NCBI GenBank assembly: GCA_964035545.1
Contig: CAXIUT010000230.1
Coordinates: 1,364,001-1,428,000, forward strand
Origin: Bugula neritina
Lineage: Eukaryota; Bryozoa; Gymnolaemata; Cheilostomatida; Bugulidae
Direction of reading: 5' to 3'
Length of the DNA: 64,000 nucleotides
In this document: positions 32,101 through 43,929 of the stretch, in pieces
Numbering within the stretch: the first letter of the stretch is position 1
How the letters are laid out: each line of letters starts with the position of its first letter
Notes under the pieces: generated by a model
The model's input: the letters and a program-made list of their open reading frames with translations, nothing else
Databases searched by the model: none
Told to the model about the DNA's origin: nothing
Program-made: the position numbers and the translations under genes

Positions 32101-34200
32101 TACTGAAATCTACTGTAAGTGGTGCAACATACTGAAATACACTGTAACACACTGAAAAACACTGAAATACACTGCAACATACTGCAACATACTGAAATAC
32201 ACTGTAACATATTCAAATACTCTGCAACATACTGCAACATACTGAAATAAACTGGAACATATTGGAATACACTGCAACACATTGAAATATACTGCAACAC
32301 ACTGAAACATACGGCAACATACTGAGATATACTGCGACGCCTTAAAATATACTGCAACATACTGAAATATAATGCAACATACTGCAACATACTAAAATAC
32401 ACTGTAACATACTGAAATACATTGCAACACATTAAAATATACTGCAACATACTGAAACATACTGCAACAAACTGAAATACACTGCAAGAAACTGAAAAAC
32501 ACTATAACATATTGAAATATACTGCAACATACTGAATTACTCTCTAACATACTGGAATATGCTGTAGCATACTGAAATACACTGCAAGGCACTGAAGTAT
32601 ACTGCAATATACTGAAATGTACTGCAACATTCTGAATTATACTGCAACATACTGCAACATACTGAAATACACTGTAACATAAAGAAATATGCGATAGCAC
32701 ACTGAAATACACTGCAACACACTGAAGTATACTATAATATACTGAAATGTACTGCAACATACCGAAATATACTGCAACGCATTGAATTACACTGTGACAT
32801 ATTGAAATATACCACAACATACTGAAATGTAGTGTAATATGCAGAAGTGTACTGTAACATACTGAAATATACTGTAACACACTGAAATATAGTCTAACAT
32901 ACCGAAATACAGTGTAACATACTGAAATATACTGCAACATACTGCAACATACTGAATTACGCTTGAACATAGTGAAATACACTGCAACACATTGAAATAT
33001 ACTGCAACATATCGAAATGAATGGTAAACTAGTGAAATATACTGTAACATAATGAAACATACCGGAAGATACTGCAAAATAACAAAACATATTGCAACAC
33101 ATTGAAATATACGGCAACATACCGAAATATACTGCGACACGTTGAAAAATACTGCAACATACTGAAATATATTGCAAGTGGTGCAGCATACTGAAATAAA
33201 CTGTGACACACTGAAATACACGGCAACATACTGCAACATACTGCAACATACTGCAACATACTGAAATTTACTGCGACACATTAAAATATACTGCAACATA
33301 CTGCAACATACTGCAACATACTGAAATACACTGAAATATATCGAAATACACTGCAACATACTGCAACATACTGAAATACACTGGAACATAATGGAATACA
33401 CTGCAACACATTGAAATATACTGCAACACACTGAAACATAAGGTAACACAATGAAGTATACTGCAACACATTAAGTTAAACTGCAACATACTGAAATGTA
33501 ATGTAATATACAGAAATGTACTGTAACATACTGAAATATACTGTAACAGACTGAAATATACTCTAACATACCGAAATACACTGTAACATACTCAAATATG
33601 CAGCAACATACTGCAACATACTGAAGTACACTTGAACGTAATGAAATACACTGCAACCCATTGATATATACTGCAACATTTCGAAATGAATGGTAAACTA
33701 GTGAAATATACTGTAACATAATGAAACATACCGGAACATACTGCAACATAATAAAATATACTGTAACACACTGAAATATACTGCAATACCTTGAAAAATA
33801 CTGCAACATACTTAAACATATGGCAAGATACTGAAATATAGTGCAACATACTGAAATACACTCTAACATATCGAAATATGCTGTAGCATATTGAAATACA
33901 CTGCCACACACTGAAGTATACTGTAATAAACAGAAATGTACTGTAACATACTGAAACATACGGCAACATACTGAAATACACTGCAACATACTGCAACATA
34001 CTAAAATACACTGTAACATACTGAAATACATTGCAACACATTGAAATATACTGCAACATACTGAAACATACTGTAACAAACTGAAATACACTGCAACATA
34101 CTGAAAACCACTATAACATTTTGAAACATACTACAACATACTGAATTTTTCTCTAACACACTGAAATATGCTGTGGCATACTGAAATACACTGCAACATA
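27900..34200 (+). repeat. 3,510-bp higher-order repeat, two copies
   Basis: About 27900-30700 matches 31410-34200. The offset is 3,510 bp at first (TGCGACACGTTG at 27901 and 31411; GAATTACTGTACATTGC at 28121 and 31631). It is 3,490 bp after a loss of two monomers near 33481. The intervening 30700-31400 segment resembles 38330-39000. The second copy ends just before the transposon at 34248. Confidence 0.8.
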
Positions 34201-34593
34201 CTGCAACATACTGAAATACACTGGAACATAATGGAATACACTGCAACCACAGGATAGTTAAGGGCATCCTCACTAAGAATATCATAAATTTCTCTCAAAA
34301 TGTAGTTCGGGTTCTTGAATAATATTGCTCTGCGGGTGGCATGCGTGTTGCCTACTTGTAATTGTTTAGCCTAAGATTAAACTACAACCAATAAGCAGCA
34401 ACCTTCGTTAGGGCTGCGTTATCTATCAACATTCCATTATTGGTGCTACATAAACAAAGTACAAAGCAAGCTATTCATTATAGCCTGCCAGCTAGCTAGC
34501 CTGTAATTATTATGTAGGCGCCAATATCTGCTCAACCCTACGTGCTCAGTGAAGCGTGAAGCGCTGCGCGCTGCTAGTTTCTTATGAGAAAAT

Positions 34594-34791
34594 ATGGCAT
34601 TTTCAGTGTATAAATCAATAATTTATGAGCAATCTAGCAGAGTTATTGAAAAAAGAAAAAAACTTACACTGGAGAAATATCTCAGGATTCCAGCAGTGCA
34701 ATTTTTATTCAGATATCATGCTTTGCTGCTGAGATATTTTACTGGTACTGAAAAGTCATCTTTTCAGGCAAAATTGGCCAAAATTCGGTAG
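34594..34791 (+). other. Small open frame shared by transposon copies (65 codons, probably not a gene)
   Basis: An ATG-started frame of 65 codons with a basic, aromatic peptide containing LRYFTGT. The minus-strand copy at 43930-44685 keeps it open (from 44339 downward, read-through to 98 codons). The 5.6-kb relative has a diverged 62-codon counterpart at 43618-43806 that retains FRYH and LLRYFTGT. In the 47256-48011 copy the frame is interrupted by a CAA-to-TAA stop at 47558-47560. Differences between copies are largely amino-acid-changing, so I see no sign of purifying selection. No known domain was recognised. The shared frame is best explained by common descent of the DNA. Confidence 0.25.
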
Positions 34792-34950
34792 TTTTTTGTC
34801 TATAACTTCGCAAAAAAAATGAAAATTGAAATTTCCAAAAAACTTACACTGGAGAAAAAGAAGATCTACAACATAGTTTTTAAATTTTGACTCTAGCACA
34901 ATTAGGTGAGATTTTATTTTACTGGTACTGAATTCTTATATGATTACAAT
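34661..34950 (+). repeat. Imperfect direct repeats spaced 180 bp within the short transposon
   Basis: AACTTACACTGGAGAAA occurs at 34661 and 34841. ATTTTACTGGTACTGAA occurs near 34736 and 34916. Both pairs are exactly 180 bp apart, which suggests an old internal tandem duplication of about 180 bp in the right half of the element. The sequence between the matching blocks is only weakly alike. The same arrangement is present in the minus-strand copies and, more diverged, in the 5.6-kb relative. Subterminal repeats can be transposase binding sites in CACTA-type elements; there is no direct evidence of that here. Confidence 0.65.
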
Positions 34951-35003
34951 GCAAACCTCAGCAAGGCAGTTGCAGCTAAAAGGTTGCCCTTAACTATCCT
35001 GTG

Positions 35004-38000
35004 ACACATTGAAATATACTGCAACACACTGAAACATAATGTAACACAATGAAGTATACTGCGACACATTAAATTAAACTGCAACACACTGAAATATACT
35101 GCAACAGACTGAAATATACTCTAACATACCGAAATACACTGTAACATACTGAAATATACTGCAACATACTGCAACATACTGAATTACACTTGAACGTAAT
35201 GAAATGCACTGCAACACATTGAAATATACTACAACATTTCGAAATGAATGGTAAACTAGTAAAATATACTGTAACATAATGAAACATACCGGAACATACT
35301 GCAACATAATAAAATATAGTGTAACACACTGAAATATGCGGCAACATACCGAAATACATTGCAACACATTAAAATATACTGCAACATACTGAAACATACT
35401 GCAACAAACTGAAATACACTGCAACATAATGAAAAACACTATAACATATTGAAATATACTGCAACATACTGAATTACTCTCTAACATACTGAAATATGCT
35501 GTAGCATACTGAAATACACTGCAAGACACTGAAGTATACTGCAATATACTGAAATGTACTGCAACATTCTGAATTATACTGCAACATACTGCAACATACT
35601 GAAATACACTGTAACATATTGAAATACACTGCGACACATTAAAATATACTGCAACACACTGAAACATAGGGCAACATACCGAAGTATACTGCGACACGTT
35701 GAAAAATACTGCAACATACTGAAATATACTGCAAGTGGTGCAACATACTGAAATAAACTGTGACACACTGAATTCCACTGCAACATACTGCAACATACTG
35801 CAACATACTGAAATATACTGCGACACATCAAAATATACTGCAACATACTGAAATATACTGGAACATACTGCAACATACTAAAATATACTGCAACATACTG
35901 AAACATACTGCAACTTACTGAAATATACTGCAACTTACTGAAATACACTATAAAATATTGAAATATACTGCAACATACTCAATTACACTCTAATATACTG
36001 AAGTATGCTGTAGCATACTGAAATACACTGCAACGCACTGAAGTATACTGTAATACACTGAAAAGTAATGCAACATGCTAAATTATACTGCAACATACTG
36101 CAACATAGTGAAACACACTACACATACTGCAACATACTGAAATACACCGTAACATATTTAAATACACTGCGACACATTGAAATATACTGCAACATACTGA
36201 AATATACTGTAACATAAAGAAATATGCGGTAGCACACTGAAATACACTGCAACACACTGAAGTATACTATAATATACTGAAATGTACTGCAACATATCGA
36301 AATATACTGCAACGCATTGAATTACACTGTGACATATTGAAATATACCACAACATACTGAAATGTAGTGTAATATGCAGAAATGTACTGTAACATACTGA
36401 AATATACTGTAACACACTGAAATATACTCTAACATACCGAAATACACTGTAACATACTGAAATATACTGCAACATACTGCAACATACTGAATTACACTTG
36501 AACATAATGAAATACACTGCAACACATTGAAATATACTGCAACATATCGAAATGAATGGTAAACTAGTGAAATATAATGTAACATAATGAAACATACCGG
36601 AACATACTGCAAAATAACAAAACATATTGCACCACATTGAAATATACGGCAACATACCGAAATATACTGTGACACGTTGAAAAATACTGCAACATACTGA
36701 AATATATTGCAAGTGGTGCAACATACTGCAACATACTGAAATACACTGTAACATATTGAAATACTCTGCAACATACTGCAACATACTGAAATAAACTGGA
36801 ACATATTGGAATACACTGCAACACACTGAAACATACGGCAACATACTGAGATATACTGCGACGCCTTAAAATATACTGCAACATACTGAAATATAATGCA
36901 ACATACTGCAACATACTAAAATACACTGTAACATACTGAAATACATTGCAACACATTAAAATATACTGCAACATACTGAAACATACTGCAACAAACTGAA
37001 ATACACTGCAACATACTGAAAAACACTATAACATATTGAAATATACTGCAACATACTGAATTACTCTCTAACATACTGAAATATGCTGTAGCATACTGAA
37101 ATACACTGCAAGACACTGAAGTATACTGCAATATACTGAAATGTACTGCAACATTCTGAATTATACTGCAACATACTGCAACATACTGAAATACACTGTA
37201 ACATAAAGAAATATGCTGTAGCACACTGAAATACACTGCAACACACTGAAGTATACTATAATATACTGAAATGTACTGCAACATACTGAAATATACTGCA
37301 ACGCATTGAATTACACTGTGACATATTGAATTATACCACAACATACTGAAATGTAATGTAATATGCAGAAATGTACTGTAACATACTGAAATATACTGTA
37401 ACACACTGAAATATAGTCTAACATACCGAAATACACTGTAACATACTGAAATATACTGCAACATACTGCAACATACTGAACTACACTTGAACATAATGAA
37501 ATGCACTGCAACACATTGAAATATACTGCAACATATCGAAATGAATGGTCAACTAGTGAAGTATACTGTAACATAATGAAACATACCGGAACATACTGCA
37601 AAATAACAAAACATATTGCAACACATTGAAATATACGGCAACATACCAAAATATACTGTGACACGTTGAAAAATACTGCAACATACTGAAATATATTGCA
37701 AGTGGTGCAACATACTGAAATATACTGCAACACCTTGAAAAATACTGCAACATACTTAAACATACGGCAACATACTGAAATATACTGCATATACTGAAAT
37801 ACACTCTAACATATTGAAATATGCTGTAGCATACTGAAATACACTGCCACACACTGAAGTATACTGTAATATACAGAAATGTACTGTAACATACTGAAAC
37901 ATACGGCAACATACTGAAATGTACTGCAACATACTGAAATATACTGTAAGTGGTGCAACATACTGAAATACACTGTGACACACTGAATTACACTGCAACA

Positions 38001-39136
38001 CACTGCAACATACTGCAACATACTGAAATACACTGTAACATATTGAAATACACTGCAACATACTGCAACATACTGAACAACACTGGAACATATTGGAATA
38101 CACTGCAACACATTGAAATATACTGCAACACACTGAAACATACGGCAACATACTGAAATACCCTGCAACATACTGCAACATACTAAAATACACTGTAACA
38201 TACTGAAATACATTGCAACTCATTAAAATATACTGCAACATACTGAAACATACTGCAACAAACTGAAATACACTGCAACATACTGAAAACCACTATAACA
38301 TTTTGAAATATACTACAACATACTGAATTACTCTCTAACATACTGAAATATGCTGTAGCATACTGAAATACACTGCAACATACTGAATTATACTGTAACA
38401 TACTGAAATGTAATGCAACATACTGAATTATACTGCAACATACTGCAACATACTGAAATACACAGTTACATATTGAAATACACTGCGACACATTGAAATA
38501 TACTGCAACATACTGAAATATACTGCAAGATACTGCAACATACTGAAATAGACTGTGACATACTGAAATACACTGCACAATACTGCAAGAAACTGCAACA
38601 TACTGAAATACACTGTAACATATTCAAATACACTGCATCATACTGCAACATACTCACATACACTGGAACATATTCATATACACTGCAACACATTGAAATA
38701 TATTGCAACACACGGAACCATTCGGCAACATACCGAAATATACTGCGACACAGTGAAAAATACGGCAACATACTGAAATATACTGCAAATGATGCACATA
38801 CTGAAATACAATGTGACACACTGAAATACACTGCAACATACTGCAACATACTGAAATACACTGTAACATATTGAAATACACTGCATGATACTGCAACATA
38901 CTGAAATACACTGGAACATATTGATATACACTGCAACACATTGAAATATTCTGTAACATAATGAAACATACCGGAACATACTGCAACGTAATAAAATATA
39001 GTGTAACACACTGAAATATACGGCAACATACCGAAATATACTGCGACATGTTAAAAAATACTGCAACATACTGAAATATACTGCAAGTGGTGCAACATAC
39101 TGAAATACACTGTGACACCCTGAAATACACTGCAAC
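35004..39136 (+). repeat. 10-bp-monomer satellite between transposons
   Basis: The same satellite family and orientation as upstream. Most of 35570-36700 matches 26138-27270 at an offset of 9,436 bp. The 38428-39000 part matches 30797-31370 at an offset of about 7,630 bp. A junction near 36718, where CAAGTGGTGCAACATACTGC runs straight into an otherwise distant block, recurs near 49182 and so was amplified after it formed. No gene was seen. Confidence 0.95.
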
Positions 39137-39305
39137 CACAGCATAGTTAAGGTCATTCCCACCAAAATATCATTTTATAATCTAGGCTCAGTTCCTAGTT
39201 GCTATTGCTCTGTTGGCGGCATGCGTATTGCCTACTTGTCATAATTTAGCATGAGTTTGAACAATTGCCAACAGACCATCAAATTAGCTAGGGCTGCACC
39301 TGTTC
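39137..39305 (+). mobile_element. Left terminal arm of the large element
   Basis: The arm aligns with the left end of the 756-bp element at 34248. It shares the terminal repeat, then TATTGCTCTG near 39204, GGCATGCGT, TTGCCTACTTGT near 39228, a TTTAGC..GA block and TAGGGCTGC near 39289. It is clearly diverged from the short copies, which resemble each other much more. Homology fades after about 39305, which marks one breakpoint of the short derivative. Confidence 0.75.
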
Positions 39306-41660
39306 ATATTACAACCATCGCAACAATCTATTGAGCAAGTATGTGGTCATGACAAGGCTAAGCATCACCTCATTATTATTACTACAAGACACCAGTGGTT
39401 CGTTTCATGTGCAATGTACTTGATGTACAAAGGAAGATATTTTTCATAACTGCTTTTTCAACAAACAATGTAAAACTATTTCAGATTCTGGAAGCAAGCT
39501 AAATGCTAATGCTAACTCAATGTTCTTCCATTTGGCTAGCCTAGCCAATAGATTAGAATAGTAAAGAGACTTGTATATAGGTCAGATAGTCATGTGCGAG
39601 ATTTTGTTGGTAGCTGTGAAGGGCAGATATGCAGAATCTTGTGTGGCCACTTTGAGTTTAGATGGTTTGGGTAAAGGATTTGATTGCTGAAAATGTCTAA
39701 TAAAGCTAGTAGGTACTTTTGTGGTCCCATTGTACATTAGTATATAAGCAATAATCAACACTTATTGAAGTGAGTTGAAACTTGAAACTATATAAAAGGT
39801 TAGACCATGAGCCTGTGCTTTAGGTATATTCTATTTGCTCTCTGCTGTATACAGTCTAAACTTTTAAAGATCCAATCAAGCCTAAATGGCTTCTATCTAA
39901 ATGTCCAAAAATTGGCTATGAGCTGTATCTTGTTGCCTTGCACTGAGAAATGAATATGAGGCCAGCAAACACCTGGGCTCTTTTGTACTCCTGGCAACTA
40001 CTATCAATAGTTGGTTAGCATAGCTGCGGAGTGTTCACTCAAGCATGATATCATCGGCTTGTATACCAACTCAGAGCCAAGATTATCAACTATTTTATGT
40101 TTCTAAATTTAGCATCTAATAGAAAAAGCTGTGTCTAGTTAGACTGACTGACCGACACTATGCATGCTTGCCCGAGTGAAACATCCACGATGAAAAGTTT
40201 TAATCTTAGCTAGACAAGTATTGAGAATTTGAAAAGAAAACCTCCGATAAAAAGATAAAAACAGATGTCCAGTGAATTCAGTTTTGTTTCCAGACTGATA
40301 GGTGTCAGTTAATCAGCTCAGATATAACTAGCAATGCATTGTCTATTATTTTGATGCTGCAGTTATAATATTCCATAACAAGAATTGACTTGAGAATTTA
40401 GGCATATGCAACAAATCATTCAGTTTTATTCAAGTAAATACCAGATAGCCATTGCTAAAGATCACAACGAAAATCAGTTTGGATTTTCAAACATAATATA
40501 ATATATATACACGTATGATCAGGCATAGAAGTAGCAAGTTCAATGAATAATGTGAACATGCAGAAGGTGTAACAGGTGTGTACTATTGTGAAGGAATAAG
40601 TCGGGCCTTTTTATAGCAATACATCCTATAAATATATTACAAACTTGGGGGAAATAACAGGTTAGTTCCCTAATTACTTTTTTTAGCAAACATTACGATA
40701 TTAAATGTCAAAACTGACTTTGTAAAAAAGCAGAATCTATAAAAATTCAAGCTGCAAAAGCCTAACTAAAAGGCACATTGCTAGGGTAATTAGTCCTGTC
40801 AACTATTAATAATTTTAGTTTTTATATCCGTGGATAAAAGTCCTATTCTTGCAGGTAGAGTCTTGATATATAGGTGTCAATTGTAGAGTATTATGCTTTT
40901 TAAACATAAAAAGATATCGTCTTGCAAGAGTAGAAGATCAAAAAATCCTAAGAGCTGCAGCTGACATTGAAAAGATGTCCTGATTACACATACTATAGCA
41001 TTTCGTTGGCAAAACTTAATCCTCTAGTATAAGCCACTTGTTTTGGGGCATCATCTAAAAATACAAATAGCAGATTTCTCAATACATTCAAAAGTAATTT
41101 TCAACATTTGAAATTTGATTTAACATGTTCATACACCACAGCTAGTACAGGTACTATTATAGTAGTCTATATTCTGTAAAATCTACCTATACTGTAATCA
41201 GATCAAAGCTGCCTGCTGGTAACTTTATAAAAGACACAGCTCATAATTACAATTAATATGTTGAATGCTCCCTTGAAATTGTATTTTTCAAATAATTTCT
41301 CAGTAGATATGATTGCCATGACCACTACAATTTTTTTGAAACATATGCTTATAATGTATTTCAAGTTGGTCACTCACAGTAAATGTAGTTTGGTATGCAA
41401 GTAGTAGTACAATTAGAGTTACTAAACAGCAGCTCCTCAGTGCAATATTATATTTTCTATGTGCCTACTCAACTACAGAACTTTAAATATTGAAGAAAAA
41501 AATAATAGTAAATAATAAATTTGGCAATTTAGAAAAAGTTAATTACATAATGATGAAATGAACGAACAATTTAGATCTAGTTTTACAGTCTTTGTAATAG
41601 TTCTACCATTAATGAATGACTATATTACTATACATTTTATGAATATAAAACTCAATTTTG
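39306..41660. other. Unique AT-rich interior of large element, left half
   Basis: Non-satellite, AT-rich sequence with no open frame longer than about 60 codons from ATG that looks coding. No domain, tRNA or transposon terminal repeat was recognised. A good TATA-box-like string (TATATAAAAGG) is at 39789-39799, with an ATG 17 bp or so later but no open frame worth calling. Satellite monomers are absent. Confidence 0.6.
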
Positions 41661-41683
41661 AAGTTCAGTGATACTGTGCAATA

Positions 41684-41765
41684 CAAATAATAATAATAAT
41701 AATAATATAGTAATAGTAATAGTAATACGCATGCAGTATAGGCCTACCGTAATAATAATAGTACA
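41684..41765 (+). repeat. TAA/TAG trinucleotide microsatellite
   Basis: Runs of (AAT)n at about 41684-41707 are followed by (AGT/AAT)n at 41707-41726 and AATAATAATAG at about 41751-41761. The interruptions suggest an ageing microsatellite. It lies in the unique interior of the large element and is unrelated to the 10-bp satellite. Confidence 0.85.
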
Positions 41766-43341
41766 ACTATACAAATACTATAAAATTAAATATATTATTG
41801 CTTGTAAGCAATATGAAATATGCGAATTTGCTGAAGGAAGCAGTATGTACTCACTTACCCTTGAAGTTAAACATTTTAAGTTAATCAAAGTACACTCTTT
41901 CATCCTAGGTTTGAGAGGTAAAAGACGTTTTTCACTCAATTTTATAATGATAATCCCACCGCCAGTTGGCAAGTTCACTTCACAGATTGCGTTTTAACAT
42001 CGAATATTTTATTTACCGAGATAGCTTTTACTAGTAACATCTCCAATACGGCAAGATGCAGCTACTACGTATGATATTACACAGAGCGGTTTGTTTGAGG
42101 ACAGTGCACTGCAGCTGTGGCATGACTAGGGTAGGTTTTCCCCGGGTGGGGGTGGATGTGAATTATAAACGTTCTACGTGCTTTTTTGAAAGCATTATGA
42201 TATCATTTGCTTTAATCATTATTATACAAAATATAAATTATTGTTTTATAAATGATGATTTACTTGAAAAAAACAGCTATTTATTTATTTTACTATTTTG
42301 TTTTTAAAAGAAGATGATTGATAAAAATTTGAACACCCCCTTCATAATACCACAACTATACTCCACTCCTTTAGTTATAATTTAATTAGATTAGAAGTCA
42401 CATATTCAATACAAACAAGCTAGGCCTATATAGCTATTCTGATGTCTACTGCTGGAATTAGCTTGAAACTGTAGTGAAGCTCTTACTGAGCTAGTAGACT
42501 GAAAGTGCACGACATGTAGTAAGCTACCAACATTATAAATTGGTGTAAGCAGTAAAGGAAATTAGCAGTATATGTGTACAAAAACTTGTACTCAAATGCT
42601 TATAGAACCCCATAGTTATGGTTATTTGAGATTCAGTCAGGTCCAAAAGAAATTGTGAAATTAAATACCCATAGATATTACATCATGCTGAATCTGGTTA
42701 CATATTTGGCTATTAAAAGCTAATTGTAATTAAAACCATATTGCAATATAAAATAACCTGTCTAAGTTGCTCATTAGTGACAAGTAGTCTAGTTGGGCAT
42801 TTAAGTTCAAATCATGAGCTCATTTCAGCTAAAAATAGCAGCACCTTGTCATTGCCTATGAATGGCTGTGCCAGCGCCAGAGGCATTAGCAAAATGGCTT
42901 ACTGCTATTTGGGTATTGAAACTTTAGCTCCTGCTCTAGAGATTACAACTTAGAGCTAAAGTTGTTAGCTCAAAGGCTCTAACTGTTTGAGTAAGCATGA
43001 GACTAAATTATCAATTTGAATTGATACCACTAACGAGGTTTGCCAAACTTGTATTAATCTCTACATAAAAGTGTAAAGTGGGTGCGGAGGCTTAGTTTTG
43101 GCTTAGGCATAATATTTTAACAACAACAAAGTGCATACTGATGCCACAATACTGAACTTTATAACTAATGTAACCTTCTTAAAATAGATAATTAAATTGT
43201 AAAGCTTTCTCTAAGGATAGCTATAGATTATAATTATGTCATAGGGGGTTAAAAGTTGACAATTAGAAAGCTTGTTAGATGCAACTCAGGAAAGGCAGAG
43301 CAATTAATTGTATATATAGCTAAAAGAGATGTAAAAGAATT
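41766..43341. other. Unique interior of large element, right half
   Basis: AT-rich, apart from a locally more GC-rich patch at about 42040-42170 that includes CCCCGGGTGGGGGTGG. On the minus strand a donor-like AAGGGTAAGTGAG occurs near 41865, downstream of a short open stretch at 41778-41978. That stretch has no ATG start, and a TAA lies just upstream in frame, so I do not call an exon. Other open frames (42056-42307, 42741-42953) lack recognisable domains and probably arise by chance. Confidence 0.5.
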
Positions 43342-43411
43342 GCCACTAATGGGAATCGAACCCGAGCCCCCTGACTTGCAAGCAAATGTGCTACCATCAC
43401 GCCACGGAGGC
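43342..43411 (-). tRNA. Degenerate tRNA-Cys(GCA)-like sequence (pseudogene or SINE head)
   Basis: On the minus strand the 70-nt segment has tRNA spacing: a 7-nt acceptor arm, D arm TGGCGT-GATGGTA-GCAC, a 5-bp anticodon stem with loop TTGCAAG (anticodon GCA, Cys), a 4-nt variable loop and T loop TTCGATT. The internal Pol III B box GGTTCGATTCC is perfect and an A-box-like TGGCGTGATGG is present. TTTT follows about five bases after the 3' end, as in a Pol III terminator. Stem pairing is poor: about two mismatches each in the acceptor and T stems, one in the D stem and one in the anticodon stem, several of them C-A. It is therefore probably a tRNA pseudogene or the head of a tRNA-derived SINE. 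I could not define a SINE body or tail. Confidence 0.55.
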
Positions 43412-43539
43412 AACTTAGTAATCTAAACACTACAGGAGAATGCACGCACGCTGAGTAATTAAACTAGCTAACGGGAAGCAGAGATGAACATTCCATATAA
43501 TTATTATAAACTACGAAGCTAGTAACTACTAATAACGTA

Positions 43540-43929
43540 CGAGTGCGTGTCTTCCAACCTCTACGCACTCACTGAAGCGAAAAGTGATGCGTAATGATGA
43601 TTATATAGAACAAAAAGATGGAATTTTCACCTTATAACTTACTAATTTATAGAAAATCTATAAAAGTTATTGGAAAGATTACAAAAATCGCGCTGCAGAA
43701 ACTTCTGAGAATTCCAACAGTGTGTTTCTTATTTAGATATCATGTTTTCCTGCTGAGATATTTTACTGGGACTGACATGATGTTTTTTTGGAAAAAAATA
43801 GGCTAAAATAGGCAGTTTTTTGCCTGTAGCTTTGCCAAAAAATAGAAAATTGAAAATTCCAAAAAAACCACGCTGAGGAAGAAAGCTATCTATAACATAG
43901 TTTTTAAATTTTGATTCTAGCCCAATTAG
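43540..43929 (+). mobile_element. Right terminal arm of the large element, part before the nested copy
   Basis: The arm is a diverged homologue of the right half of the 756-bp element. Shared blocks are CTCACTGAAGCG near 43568, AGATATCAT near 43735, CTGCTGAGATATTTTACTGG near 43752, the GGCAGTTTTTTGCCTGTAGC block near 43811, and ATAGTTTTTAAATTTTGA near 43896. It ends at CCCAATTAG, where the nested copy begins, and resumes at 44686. Confidence 0.75.

Larger units (their letters stand above)
1..34247 (+). repeat. 10-bp-monomer satellite, proximal array
   Basis: The segment is an uninterrupted run of 10-bp monomers, approximately ATACTGMAAY on the plus strand. CTGAAAT-type and CTGCAAC-type monomers alternate, giving a frequent 20-bp dimer. 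Common variants are ACACTGTAAC, ATATTGAAAT, ATACGGCAAC, ACACTGCGAC and ACACTAAAAT. Orientation never changes. The plus strand is rich in A and poor in G. Occasional 9-, 11- or 20-bp length changes shift the phase and help identify higher-order units. The long minus-strand open frames give Cys/Val/Tyr/Phe/Gln/Ser peptides with a 10-residue period, as expected from three 10-bp monomers, and show no protein domain. I call it a satellite or macrosatellite. Whether it is centromeric, pericentromeric or elsewhere cannot be seen from sequence. Confidence 0.97.
34248..35003 (+). mobile_element. Non-autonomous CACAG-type DNA transposon, 756 bp, copy 1
   Basis: The element starts CACAGGATAGTTAAGGGCA and ends with its exact reverse complement, giving 19-bp perfect terminal inverted repeats that extend to 23 bp with one mismatch. 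It interrupts the satellite. Left flank CTGCAAC and right flank ACACATT share a 2-bp target duplication AC. An unoccupied paralogous site with matching flanks is at 33401-33412. CACAG...CTGTG ends with a 2-bp duplication fit the CMC (EnSpm/CACTA or Mirage-like) group; this assignment is inference from family knowledge. There is no transposase. The interior is AT-rich, with a TAGCTAGCTAG-like stretch near 34490 and a GC-rich palindromic patch near 34555-34575. The identical length of all four short copies shows a defined deletion-derivative family. Confidence 0.9.

Noticed and set aside
1-34247. CRISPR array or bacterial repeat locus
   Set aside because: The repeats are contiguous 10-bp monomers with no unique spacers of constant length, no leader and no cas genes.
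39789-39799. TATATAAAAGG as a promoter TATA box
   Set aside because: The match is good, but there is no downstream open frame, initiator or other core element, and AT-rich DNA often contains such strings.
41778-41978. Possible captured minus-strand exon ending at a donor-like AAGGGTAAGTGAG
   Set aside because: There is no ATG start, a stop lies just upstream in frame, and no acceptor, second exon or recognisable peptide was found. A single GTAAGT match is expected by chance in this much sequence.
42741-42953. 70-codon plus-strand open frame in the large element
   Set aside because: It starts at TTG and has no recognisable domain, no homologue elsewhere in the window and no supporting signals. 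Chance is the simplest explanation.
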